Shown here in pieces: positions 32,193-40,435 of a stretch of 64,000 bases of DNA (position 1 is the first letter of the stretch; the number at the start of each line of letters is the position of its first letter). The stretch is from Pseudomonas chlororaphis. Its GTDB lineage: Bacteria > Pseudomonadota > Gammaproteobacteria > Pseudomonadales > Pseudomonadaceae. A model generated the notes under the pieces. The model did not search any database, was not told the origin of the DNA, and saw nothing but the letters and a program-made list of their open reading frames with translations. The stretch lies in the NCBI RefSeq assembly GCF_003731765.1, contig NZ_MOAL01000006.1:502563-566562 (forward strand). The letters run 5' to 3'. The position numbers were made by a program, and so were the translations under genes.

Positions 32193-32966
32193 ATGCAAAG
32201 CGTCAACGACTTTTACCTGCAGTTGTCCCGGGGGCGCCTGGTGCTGGCCTTCCAGCCGGTGATCTGGCTGCCCGACAGCAGCCGGGTGCTGTACCAGGAG
32301 GGTTTGCTGCGGCATGTCGATGCCCGGGGTGACGGGGTCTACCCCTTTGCCATGCTGGAGAAGCACCAACTGATGCGCGAGCTGGACCGCAGCGTGGTCC
32401 ACAGCGTTATCGAGTGCCTGCTCAAGGACCCGCTGCTGCGCCTGGGCTGCAATATCTCGGCGCAGAGCGCGATCATCGACGGCTTCTGGCACGACCTGCT
32501 GCGGCGCTTAGGTGATGAGCCTTCGGTGGCCTCGCGGCTGGTGATCGAGATCACCGAGAGCGCCACGCCCCCCAGTACCCAGGCGGCCATCGAGTTTGTG
32601 CTGTGCCTGCGCGAACTGGGCTGCCGGGTGGCCATCGATGATTTCGGTTCGGGCCTGGGCACCCTGGAGTTCATCCGCCGCACCCGGCCGGACATCGTCA
32701 AGATCGACCAGGGTTACCTGCGTCGCGCCCGGGGCGAACTCAACAGCGCCCAGACCCTCAGCCACCTGGTGCAGTTGTGCAAGACCTTGGCGCCGTGCGT
32801 GATTATCGAAGGCATTGAAACCGTCGCCGACCATGGGTTGGCCAGCGCTTGTGGCGGGGAGTGGGGGCAGGGCTACTTGTTTGGCCGACCGCAAGTAGAC
32901 CGCCTCGGCCAGCCTTGTCGCTTGCAGCGGCTGGGCCTGGAACCCAGCGCGGCGGATCAGCCCTAG
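32193..32966 (+). CDS. EAL-domain protein (c-di-GMP phosphodiesterase candidate)
   Basis: 257 residues from the ATG at 32193; starts at 32106 or 32151 would add up to 29 residues. It is a stand-alone EAL domain. The signature motif reads EGL (in YQEGLLRH) rather than EAL. Downstream metal and catalytic motifs are conserved: NISAQSA, VIEITES, AIDDFGSG, VKIDQGYL and IEGIET. Hydrolysis of c-di-GMP to pGpG is therefore plausible. There is no membrane or sensor domain. It is transcribed away from the AraC regulator. Confidence 0.83.
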   Translation: MQSVNDFYLQLSRGRLVLAFQPVIWLPDSSRVLYQEGLLRHVDARGDGVYPFAMLEKHQLMRELDRSVVHSVIECLLKDPLLRLGCNISAQSAIIDGFWHDLLRRLGDEPSVASRLVIEITESATPPSTQAAIEFVLCLRELGCRVAIDDFGSGLGTLEFIRRTRPDIVKIDQGYLRRARGELNSAQTLSHLVQLCKTLAPCVIIEGIETVADHGLASACGGEWGQGYLFGRPQVDRLGQPCRLQRLGLEPSAADQP

Positions 32967-32990
32967 GCTTGCGGCCAGGGCCGGTGTTGC

Positions 32991-33461
32991 TTATTCAGGC
33001 TGGGGCTGGGGCTGGGGCTGGGGCTGGGGCTGGGGCGCTGGCGGCTGTTCGGCGACGGGCGCTTGGGGTGGTGTGGCGCTGACCGGCTGACCGGGTTGCT
33101 CCAAGGGTTCCACGCCTTCCAGCGGCTCCACCGGTGGGTGGTCTTTCATATTGACGTGCATGTTGCGCTTGGGCCGCTCCGGCTGGAAGGCATCGTAGGG
33201 CAGCAGCAGGGTGTCGACCACGATGTCCCCCGGCAGGGTTCCGATCATGATGATCGGGCACACCACCATGACCCAACAGCCGCCGGTGAGCATGCGCGCG
33301 TAGCCCATGTCATAGCCGGTGACCAGTTGCGCACTGGTTTTGGTACCTCGGTAATAGCGATCGTCGCGCCAGTCCATGCTGCCGCCACGGACCATGTAGG
33401 TCCCGCAGCCGGACAGCAACAGAGTGTTGAGCAGCAGTGCAGAGGTGAACGCTCTGAACAT
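32991..33461 (-). CDS. YceK/YidQ-family lipoprotein with Pro-Gln tail
   Basis: 156 residues. Lipobox LLLSGCG (Cys19), then YRGTKTSAQLVTGYDMGYARML, a hydrophobic segment CWVMVVCPIIMIGTLPGDIVVDTLLLPYDAF and a proline-rich extension ending in repeated PQ. The membrane-proximal part matches the YceK/YidQ family. The tail is encoded by a 6-base tandem repeat. Its function is unknown; it is probably an outer- or inner-membrane anchored small lipoprotein. A paralogue follows at 33551-33850. Confidence 0.8.
   Translation of the reverse strand: MFRAFTSALLLNTLLLSGCGTYMVRGGSMDWRDDRYYRGTKTSAQLVTGYDMGYARMLTGGCWVMVVCPIIMIGTLPGDIVVDTLLLPYDAFQPERPKRNMHVNMKDHPPVEPLEGVEPLEQPGQPVSATPPQAPVAEQPPAPQPQPQPQPQPQPE
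33000..33041. repeat. hexanucleotide tandem repeat (CTGGGG)7
   Basis: Seven uninterrupted CTGGGG copies lie within the 3' end of the lipoprotein gene and encode alternating Pro and Gln on the minus strand. Because the unit is six bases, copy-number changes keep the frame and only lengthen or shorten the tail. Confidence 0.9.
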
Positions 33462-33550
33462 GAAGCTTCTGTTGATAAGGGTTCTGTTGATCAGGGTTTT
33501 GATGATGAAGGTTCCGCGGTGATGGGACAGGCAGGGTGGCGGGCGACGCT

Positions 33551-33850
33551 TCAGTTATTCATCGCGTCGTAGGGCAGCAGGACGGTGTCGGCCACCACGT
33601 CCACCGGCAGGCTGGCAATCGCCACCACAGGGCAGACGATGGTCACCCAGCAGAACACCGTGGCGTAGCCGTCGTAGCCACTGGAGCCGCGCATGGTCAG
33701 CAGTTCGACATTGGCCTGGGTGCCCCGGTAGTAGTCGTAGCCACTGGAGGAGTTGGGGGTACGGGCGATCAGGGTGCCGCAGCCTGCCACGGACAGCAGG
33801 GACGCGAGAAGCAGAGGGGTGAGCGCTTTGATGATGCCATTCCTTAGCAA
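33551..33850 (-). CDS. YceK/YidQ-family lipoprotein, second copy
   Basis: 99 residues. Lipobox LLSVAGCG, then YYRGTQANVELLTM and CWVTIVCPVVAIASLPVDVVADTVLLPYDAM, parallel to the preceding lipoprotein but without the Pro-Gln tail. No ATG is in frame upstream of the signal peptide; a TTG at 33850 is the first candidate start, so the 5' end is uncertain. The tandem pair probably arose by duplication. Confidence 0.75.
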   Translation of the reverse strand: MLRNGIIKALTPLLLASLLSVAGCGTLIARTPNSSSGYDYYRGTQANVELLTMRGSSGYDGYATVFCWVTIVCPVVAIASLPVDVVADTVLLPYDAMNN

Positions 33851-33935
33851 AGGGGTGATTTTTCCGCGCGCATAGTCGCAGAAGCCCGGGCCAGAGGCTA
33901 GATTGCTCGCTCATAAATCGATGCCGGAGTTTTTC

Positions 33936-34259
33936 ATGGTGCGATACAGCACCCTTGGCCAGCTGTTTGCCGAGGAACCCATGCCTTGGGGATTACGCGG
34001 CGACCCCTATCTGTGGCGAGCCATGGCCGAGCAGTTTGCCGATACGGCATTACCCGCCAGTGCAGAGGCACTGGAACAGCTGATTGTCGAAGCCTTCGCC
34101 CGGCTGACCGGCAAGCCCCTCAGCACCCCGGGGCACTTCTTCGTCGAGCCCTTCGCCCACGGCGGCCTGTCCAGCGGCCAAGTCTCTACGGACTTCTGGC
34201 GCCACAGCGCACTGCCGCTGTTGCGGGCGCGCTGGGCCCAGGCCACCTCAGAGGCTTGA
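33936..34259 (+). CDS. conserved hypothetical protein
   Basis: 107 residues from the ATG at 33936, seven bases after GGAG. The sequence MVRYSTLGQLFAEEPMPWGLRGDPYLW, then STPGHFFVEPFAHGGLSSGQVSTDFWRHSALPLLRARW, has no known catalytic motif. It is soluble and acidic-to-neutral. It resembles small pseudomonad proteins without assigned function. Its 3' end overlaps the convergent DinB gene by 12 bases. Confidence 0.65.
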   Translation: MVRYSTLGQLFAEEPMPWGLRGDPYLWRAMAEQFADTALPASAEALEQLIVEAFARLTGKPLSTPGHFFVEPFAHGGLSSGQVSTDFWRHSALPLLRARWAQATSEA

Positions 34260-34784
34260 GGGAATCAGCGCCAACAGGTCGGTGTCACCCACGTCCACAC
34301 CTGCCTGGGTCAGCAGGGTGGTGGCCTGGCCGCGATGGTGGGTCTGGTGGTTGAAGAAATGCAGCAGCAGGCTGTAGAAGTTTCGCGCGCCCGCCAGCCC
34401 TTGCATGTTGCGGTATTCCAGGTCGTGGTCCAGGTCGGCTTCGCTGAGGCTGGCGGCCCAGTCGAGGATGAGCTGGTCCTGCCACTGACGCTGCTGCCAC
34501 AGCTCGCGGATGTCACTGCACAGCAGAGTGCGCAGGTCCCCGGGCGTCGCCACGTCGTCCAGAGGCGCCAGGGCCGAGTGCTCGGCCGGGTGCTGGGCAA
34601 AGCGCTTGAGCCAGACCCTATCCCCCGCCAGCAGGTGATTCAAGGTGCCAAGAATCGACCCGAAAAAGGCCTGGCGCTCGGCGCTGATGTCGGCGTCGGG
34701 CAGGGTCATGGCGGCGCTGTACAGGCGGAGGTTCATCCACTGGTTGTAGCGGGCCATCAGGCACAGTTGCTCGGTGCGGTTCAC
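34248..34784 (-). CDS. DinB family protein
   Basis: 178 residues from a GTG at 34784 preceded by CCAGGA. Four-helix DinB/YfiT-like fold with the metal-binding histidines in LNHLLAGDRVW (His near 48) and HFFNHQTHHRGQATTLL (His near 142-146). Members are putative metal-dependent thiol S-transferases or stress proteins. A GTG start was preferred over an ATG at 34811 because of the ribosome-site spacing. Confidence 0.82.
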   Translation of the reverse strand: MNRTEQLCLMARYNQWMNLRLYSAAMTLPDADISAERQAFFGSILGTLNHLLAGDRVWLKRFAQHPAEHSALAPLDDVATPGDLRTLLCSDIRELWQQRQWQDQLILDWAASLSEADLDHDLEYRNMQGLAGARNFYSLLLHFFNHQTHHRGQATTLLTQAGVDVGDTDLLALIPSSL

Positions 34785-34850
34785 GGTTTTTTCCTGGAGG
34801 GGCAGGGCCATTGGCGGCGGGTGGCACAGCTTGGCAACCCAGGGCGCAAC

Positions 34851-34868
34851 TGCGCAAGAAGTTGCGCA
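34851..34868. promoter_or_regulatory. palindrome TGCGCAA-GAAG-TTGCGCA, copy 1
   Basis: A 7-base inverted repeat around GAAG lies 67 bases upstream of the dinB-like start. The same 18 bases recur twice, head-to-head, in the palindrome at 34931-34976. It is probably a protein-binding site. Confidence 0.55.
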
Positions 34869-34930
34869 CTTCAATCGTTCAATCAGCCTATTCAGAGGGC
34901 TGTAGGCCACGTCGTTAAAGGGCTGTAGGG

Positions 34931-34976
34931 CAGTGCGCAAGAAGTTGCGCAGTACTGCGCAACTTCTTGCGCACTG
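34931..34976. repeat. 46-base perfect palindrome upstream of hcp
   Basis: The 23-base arm starting CAGTGCGCAAGAAGTTGCGC is followed immediately by its exact reverse complement, centred between 34953 and 34954. Each arm contains TGCGCAAGAAGTTGCGCA, itself a hyphenated palindrome. No T run flanks it, so it is not a simple terminator. It may be a tandem operator or a cruciform-forming element. It is 168 bases upstream of the hcp start. Confidence 0.8.
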
Positions 34977-35059
34977 GGCCTGGGGAAAACCGCGGAAAGG
35001 TCGTTAAAAAACGCTGATTTTTTAGTTATCTGTTTGATAAATAACAATTATTTATGAAT

Positions 35060-35075
35060 TGGCATGAGTTTTGAT
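35060..35075 (+). promoter_or_regulatory. candidate sigma-54 promoter of hcp-rhs
   Basis: TGGCATG-AGTT-TTGAT agrees with TGGCAYG-N4-TTGCW except that the -12 GC reads GA. It lies about 70 bases before the hcp start. Several hcp operons in other bacteria are RpoN dependent. The AT-rich surroundings and the missing C keep the confidence low. Confidence 0.4.
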
Positions 35076-35143
35076 AACTCCAGGGGCGTCCCTCAAGCCA
35101 TTTGGCCTGTCGGTACCGACCTTTTTTGCAAGGAGTGCATCCC

Positions 35144-35662
35144 ATGGCTACACCCGCGTACATGTCCGTCACTGGCACCAAACAAGGCCTGATCACTGCT
35201 GGCGCCTTCACCGCCGACTCGGTGGGCAACACTTATCAGGAAGGCCACGAAGACCAGGTCATGGTCCAGGGCTTTCAGCACGAAGTGATCATTCCCCGTG
35301 ACCCGCAATCCGGCCAACCCACCGGTCAGCGCGTACACAAGCCGGTGATCATCACCAAGGTTTTCGACAAGGCTTCGCCCCTGTTGCTGGCGGCCCTGAC
35401 CTCGGGCGAGCGCCTGACCGAGATCGTTATCCACTGGTACCGCACGTCCGCTGCCGGCACCCAAGAGCATTACTTCACCACCACCCTTGAAGACGCAATC
35501 ATCGTCGACATCAAGGACTACATGCACAACTGCCAGGACCCATCGAACGCCCACTTCACCCACCTGGAAGACGTGCACTTCACCTACCGCAAGATCACCT
35601 GGACCCACGAGGTTTCCGGGACTTCCGGTTCTGACGACTGGCGCACCCCGGTCGCCGGCTAA
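35144..35662 (+). CDS. hcp: Hcp family type VI secretion tube/effector-carrier protein
   Basis: 172 residues from the ATG at 35144, behind AAGGAG (35130-35135). Hcp1-type beta-barrel: AYMSVTGTKQGLITAGAFT, GFQHEVIIPRDPQSGQPTGQRVHKPVIITKVFDKASPLL, VIHWYRTS and FTHLEDVHFTYRKITWTHEVSGTSGSDDWR. Hcp rings stack into the tube that is expelled by the type VI system and can chaperone cargo. It is an orphan here: no sheath, baseplate or vgrG gene is nearby. The rhs gene 132 bases downstream is its likely partner. Confidence 0.93.
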   Translation: MATPAYMSVTGTKQGLITAGAFTADSVGNTYQEGHEDQVMVQGFQHEVIIPRDPQSGQPTGQRVHKPVIITKVFDKASPLLLAALTSGERLTEIVIHWYRTSAAGTQEHYFTTTLEDAIIVDIKDYMHNCQDPSNAHFTHLEDVHFTYRKITWTHEVSGTSGSDDWRTPVAG

Positions 35663-35794
35663 GGCGGTGCGGGCGTCTTTTTCGTTCTGGTCAAGACGCG
35701 CCGCTGCAGCGGGCCTTAGCGCCCGCCGCGCCTGATACCCCCCCTACGACTTCCTTCAAATCCCGGGCCGGCTGGCTGCGGGTGAGATGCTTTG

Positions 35795-38700
35795 ATGACC
35801 ACTGAAACTGCTGCTGAAACACCACGTGAACTCCAATTTGCGCCTGTTCCTCTGAGTGCGATCTACGTCGAGGATGTGGGCGCGGCGGCTGAGTATGTCG
35901 ATGCCTGGCTGCGCGAGATCAGTGGCGGCTGGGTCACCCTGGAGATGTTCAAGAACGCCGTTGCCAGCCAGCCCGCAGTGGGCAACGTCATCGCGTTGAT
36001 GGACCTCTTGGGTGACATCGTGACCCTGGTCACCACTGACGATCCGGACCCGCTGATCTGGGTCAGCCTGGCGATCAACTTGATTGGGGTCATTCCGTTT
36101 CCGCCGGTCATGGCCGGAGCGCGCATGGCGTTGCGGCCGATGCTGATGATGGTGCGCCAGCAGGGTACACAGCACATGGGTGACGCCCTGATCAATGTGC
36201 TGGTCGCGAGTTTGAACGCAGACATTGTGGGCACCTTGGCGGATTTCGTGGGTGACAAAGCCAAGGTACAGCTTGCAGCGCTTGTGAGCAGTCTCGGTGA
36301 GTTCGGCGAGAGCCTGTTGAACGATATTGCCGACCAGTTGGATGCGTTTGCGGGTGCGGGCTTCGATAGCCAGCGTGACCTGGACGCGGCGGAGCAACAG
36401 CTAGATGTGTTGATCCACGATCCCAACAGGCGTTTTGATAACTTTTTGTCGGTGCTGTCCAGTGTGTCCAAGGCCACGGGCAAGGGCTTGCTCAACATGG
36501 CTTCGAAAGCCCTGTTAGAGGAAGAGGCAAAAAAACAAATATTGCAGGAAACGCCCAAGCTGCGTGCGTTGGGTTCAGACATACGCTTGCAAGTCAGCCG
36601 GCTGGGCGACCCCGACAACCCTGACTCCCTGGAGCATCTGCGCCAGAGCCTGGAAGACAGCGTCCTCGAGTGGTTGGAGCGAAACGGCAACGATCAAGCT
36701 GCCAACGTCAAATCCGACGCCACCAGCCAGGCCATGTTCCTGGCCAGCGCCGGGGCACTGGAAGCACTGCGCCGGCAGTTACGGGGTAAGAAACGGCCTA
36801 AGCCGCAGAAGAACGGCACCTGCCCAGGAACTTGCAAAAGCATCAGTTTTGCCACCGGGGCCGAGTCCCTGGAACACACCGACTTCAGTCTGCCGGGGGC
36901 TTTCCCGCTGGCCTGGACGCGGACCTATTGTTCCGCCCTGGACGCCTACGATCAGGGCGTGATGGGCGCCCGCTGGATCAGCGAGCTGACCACCCGCTTT
37001 GACTGCACCGACGACGGCCTGGTGTTCCACGATGCCGACGGCCGCAGCCATGACTACCCGCTGCCCAAGGTCGGCCTGTTCCACTACGACCCGATCGAAG
37101 AACTGACCCTGGTACGCGCCACTGAACAGCAGTTGGTGCTGTGTCGTGGTTTCGAACGCAAGGAAACCTACGTCCGCCACGGCCAGCGCTACCTGCTGAC
37201 CGGCGTGGTCCTGCGCAACGGTGCGGGCGTCATGCTGCACCACGAGTACCGGCACAATGAACTGCCGGTGCTTTCGGATGTGATCACTTACCAGGACGAC
37301 ATCAGCGAGGTGCTGCTGCACCTGGGCACGATGATCGACGATCAGGGTCGCCTCACCGGCGTGTGGGAAATTCGCGGCGGCGCGCCGCAACGGCAACTGT
37401 GCCGCTATCAATATGACGCCTATGGCGACCTGGTTCAGGCCCAGGACGAGAACGGTTCGGCCTGGAGTTATCAGTACCAGCGCCACTTGATTACCCGTTA
37501 CAGCGACCGCACCGGGCGTGGCATGAACCTGCAGTGGCAAGGCAGCGGCCCGGATGCCAGGGCCGTGCGCGAATGGGCCGATGACGGCAGCTTCGATACG
37601 CGCCTGGAGTGGGATAAAAACCTCCGCCTGACCTACGTCACCGATGCCCACGGCCAAGAAACCTGGCACTACTACGATTTGCACGGCTACACCTACCGCA
37701 TCCGCCACGCCGATGGCCTGTCGGAATGGCTGTTCCGTGATCCGGCCAAGAATGTGGTGCGCCATGTGCACGCCGACGGCAGCACCGACCGCTACAGCTA
37801 CGATGACCGCGGCAATGTGTTGGAGCATATCCGCGCCGACCACACACGGGTGCATTTCGCCTACGACGATCAGAGCCAACTGATCAAGATCAGCGACGCC
37901 GAGGGCGGCCAGTGGCTACGTGAGTACGACGACCGCGGCAACCTGGTGGTGGAACTCGATCCCCTGGGTAACAAGACCGAGTACGCCTACAACGCGGCGG
38001 GCCAGCCCACGGCGATCAAGGACGCCAACGGCAACGAAAAGGCCTTGGAGTACAACGACGCCGAGCAACTGCAGAGCTTCACCGACTGCTCCGGCAAGAC
38101 CAGCGTCTGGGGGTACGACGCCCTGGGGCAGATGGTCTGTTTCACCGATGCCGCCGGCAATAAAACCGAGTACCAGTACAAAGCCGGCCAACTGGTGCTG
38201 ATCAAACACCCGGACAAGACGGAGGAACGCTTCGAGCGCGACGCCGAGGGGCGTTTGTTGGCCCACGTCGATGGCCTCGACCGTTGCACGACATGGAGCT
38301 ACAACGCGGCGGGGCTGCTGGCCGAGCGGGTCGATGCCGCGGAGCAGACCCTGCGTTATCGCTGGGACCGTCTCGGGCGCCTGCTGGCCCTGGAAAACCA
38401 GAACGAACGCCGTGCCCACTTTCACTACGACCCCATGGGCCGGCTGCTGGAAGAGACCGGGTTCGACGGCCGCACCACCCGTTACCAATACGACCCAAGC
38501 TCCGGTCGGCTGCACAGCACCCTGAATGGCGAACGCAGCATTGCGGTCAAATTCGACCCAATGGGCCGCCTGGTCGAGCGCCAAGCCAACCTCAACACCC
38601 TGTCGCAACGGGAAACCTTCGCCTACGACGGCAACGGCAACCTGGTCATGGCCAGCAACGCCGACAGCCGCTTGCAGTGGTTCCACGACCCGGCCGGCAA

Positions 38701-40435
38701 CCTGGTCCGTGAGCACCAGCACTACCTGAGCCTGGAACAGCCCCAGGTTGCGGTCTGGCAGCACGAGTACGACGTGCTCAACCAGCGCATCGCCACCGTG
38801 CGGCCCGACGGCCACCGCGTCAGTTGGCTGACCTACGGCAGCGGCCATCTGCTGGGCATGCGCCTGGACCAGCACGAACTGATCGGCTACGAACGGGACG
38901 ACCTGCACCGGGAAATCGCCCGTCACCAAGGCAACCACCTGCTGCAAACCCAACGCTGGGACCCGGCCGGGCGCCTGCAAGAACAATTGCTGGGCCGCAG
39001 CGACGACAACAGCACCCTGATCAAGCGCGAGTACCGCTACGACGCCGCCGGGCAACTCACCGACATCAACGACAGCCGCCGTGGCCCGCTGGCCTACCGC
39101 TACGACCCGGTGGGCAGACTGCTCAGCGCCACCAGCCGCCTGGCCGTGGAAACCTTCGCCTTCGACCCAGCCGGCAACCTGCTCGACGACCCAACCCACG
39201 CCATCCAGCGGCCCCTGGACCAAGACCCCAAACGCAGCAAACTGCTGGACAACCTGCTGCGCGAATACGCCGGCACCCACTATGAATACGACGACCGCGG
39301 AAACCAGGTCCAGCGTTGGCAAAACGGCAGCTACAGCCGCCTGCGCTGGGACCTGTTCGACCGCCTCGTGCACTTCGAAGACCCGCGCCTTGCCGTGGAG
39401 TACGCCTACGACGCCTTGGGCCGACGCCTACACAAAAACTCCAGCGCCCACTACAAACGTCGCCCCGAAGCCGGCTCCCAATGGAACCGCAACGAACAGG
39501 CGCGCCGACAACGAGAACTCGGCTGCGGCTTCACCCTCTACGGCTGGGACGGCGACAACCTTGCCTGGGAAAGCAGCCCGGCCCAACACGAAAGCGGCAC
39601 CGGCCGCACCGTGCACTACCTGTTCGAACCCGGCAGCTTCGTGCCCGTCGCCCAAGCCATCCGCCACCAACCCATCCGCCTGCTGAACCAACCGACCTAC
39701 AACGGCGACTACGACATCGACCACGACCCCCTGTGGAACCACAAACCACAGGCCCACCCCTTCGACGCCCTGGCCTGGTACCAATGCGACCACCTGGGCA
39801 CACCGCAAGAACTCACCGACCAGCACGGCCGCGTGGCCTGGAGCGCACAGTACAAGGCGTGGGGAGAAATCAAGGAACAACGCACGGACTGGGCTGTGCA
39901 GCAGGGCATCACCAACCCGATTCGGTTCCAGGGGCAGTACCACGACCCTGAGACAGGGCTGCACTACAATCGGTATCGGTACTATGATCCGGCGGTTGGG
40001 CGGTTTGTTAGTCAGGACCCGATTGGGTATGCGGGTGGGTTGAATCTTTACCAATACGCACCTAACCCGATTCTATGGGTGGATCCTTTAGGGTTGACGC
40101 CTAGGAAGACAGGTTGTTATGCGAAATTAATGAAGATAGAGGATAAAACAAAACTACTTGAAAAAGAGTTTAATAAATATAATCCAAGTGAGGATGCCAA
40201 AGGTGGTCATGTTCATAAGCATGGGGTTACTGTTCCTGGTGGGCACTACAAGGAAATCCGAGATCTTCAAAGAGGTACAAAAAATTCATTAAAAGATTAT
40301 TATAGTAACGAGTGTAGCTGTGAGTGCAGCAGTGTTAAAGCTAAGCCGATTATTAGCCGGGCTGAAGGTTATGCAAATAGATATGTTGAGCCTCCGCCAG
40401 GTGTTGATTATATTCCTATAGGTAGCAATCGATGA
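35795..40435 (+). CDS. Rhs polymorphic toxin, probable T6SS effector
   Basis: 1546 residues from the ATG at 35795. The N-terminal ~340 residues are a helical region with a hydrophobic stretch near 85-115 (PLIWVSLAINLIGVIPFPPV) and no PAAR motif. A DUF6531-like entry (TGAESLEHTDFSLPGAFPLAWTR) begins near 350. A long series of YD/RHS repeats then forms the toxin-enclosing cocoon. The core ends with RFVSQDPIGYAGGLNLYQY and DPLGL (1430-1434), the usual self-cleavage region. The 112-residue tip (1435-1546; bases 40097-40432) is AT-rich and contains GGHVHKHGVTVPGGHYKEI and a CSCEC cluster. I do not recognise the toxin family; the paired histidines suggest a nuclease-like fold. The abrupt base-composition change marks tip exchange. 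Confidence 0.92.
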   Translation: MTTETAAETPRELQFAPVPLSAIYVEDVGAAAEYVDAWLREISGGWVTLEMFKNAVASQPAVGNVIALMDLLGDIVTLVTTDDPDPLIWVSLAINLIGVIPFPPVMAGARMALRPMLMMVRQQGTQHMGDALINVLVASLNADIVGTLADFVGDKAKVQLAALVSSLGEFGESLLNDIADQLDAFAGAGFDSQRDLDAAEQQLDVLIHDPNRRFDNFLSVLSSVSKATGKGLLNMASKALLEEEAKKQILQETPKLRALGSDIRLQVSRLGDPDNPDSLEHLRQSLEDSVLEWLERNGNDQAANVKSDATSQAMFLASAGALEALRRQLRGKKRPKPQKNGTCPGTCKSISFATGAESLEHTDFSLPGAFPLAWTRTYCSALDAYDQGVMGARWISELTTRFDCTDDGLVFHDADGRSHDYPLPKVGLFHYDPIEELTLVRATEQQLVLCRGFERKETYVRHGQRYLLTGVVLRNGAGVMLHHEYRHNELPVLSDVITYQDDISEVLLHLGTMIDDQGRLTGVWEIRGGAPQRQLCRYQYDAYGDLVQAQDENGSAWSYQYQRHLITRYSDRTGRGMNLQWQGSGPDARAVREWADDGSFDTRLEWDKNLRLTYVTDAHGQETWHYYDLHGYTYRIRHADGLSEWLFRDPAKNVVRHVHADGSTDRYSYDDRGNVLEHIRADHTRVHFAYDDQSQLIKISDAEGGQWLREYDDRGNLVVELDPLGNKTEYAYNAAGQPTAIKDANGNEKALEYNDAEQLQSFTDCSGKTSVWGYDALGQMVCFTDAAGNKTEYQYKAGQLVLIKHPDKTEERFERDAEGRLLAHVDGLDRCTTWSYNAAGLLAERVDAAEQTLRYRWDRLGRLLALENQNERRAHFHYDPMGRLLEETGFDGRTTRYQYDPSSGRLHSTLNGERSIAVKFDPMGRLVERQANLNTLSQRETFAYDGNGNLVMASNADSRLQWFHDPAGNLVREHQHYLSLEQPQVAVWQHEYDVLNQRIATVRPDGHRVSWLTYGSGHLLGMRLDQHELIGYERDDLHREIARHQGNHLLQTQRWDPAGRLQEQLLGRSDDNSTLIKREYRYDAAGQLTDINDSRRGPLAYRYDPVGRLLSATSRLAVETFAFDPAGNLLDDPTHAIQRPLDQDPKRSKLLDNLLREYAGTHYEYDDRGNQVQRWQNGSYSRLRWDLFDRLVHFEDPRLAVEYAYDALGRRLHKNSSAHYKRRPEAGSQWNRNEQARRQRELGCGFTLYGWDGDNLAWESSPAQHESGTGRTVHYLFEPGSFVPVAQAIRHQPIRLLNQPTYNGDYDIDHDPLWNHKPQAHPFDALAWYQCDHLGTPQELTDQHGRVAWSAQYKAWGEIKEQRTDWAVQQGITNPIRFQGQYHDPETGLHYNRYRYYDPAVGRFVSQDPIGYAGGLNLYQYAPNPILWVDPLGLTPRKTGCYAKLMKIEDKTKLLEKEFNKYNPSEDAKGGHVHKHGVTVPGGHYKEIRDLQRGTKNSLKDYYSNECSCECSSVKAKPIISRAEGYANRYVEPPPGVDYIPIGSNR

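Noticed and set aside
34931..34976. Palindrome as a Rho-independent terminator for dinB or hcp
   Set aside because: No T run on either side, and it lies upstream of both genes rather than downstream.
36834..40096. Tandem YD repeats as DNA-level repeats or recent duplication
   Set aside because: The repeats are conserved only at protein level as the RHS cocoon; the DNA units are too diverged to be a recent tandem array.
40097..40432. HNH nuclease call for the Rhs toxin tip
   Set aside because: Several histidines are present, but the HNH spacing and the second-half Asn/His motif could not be identified with confidence.
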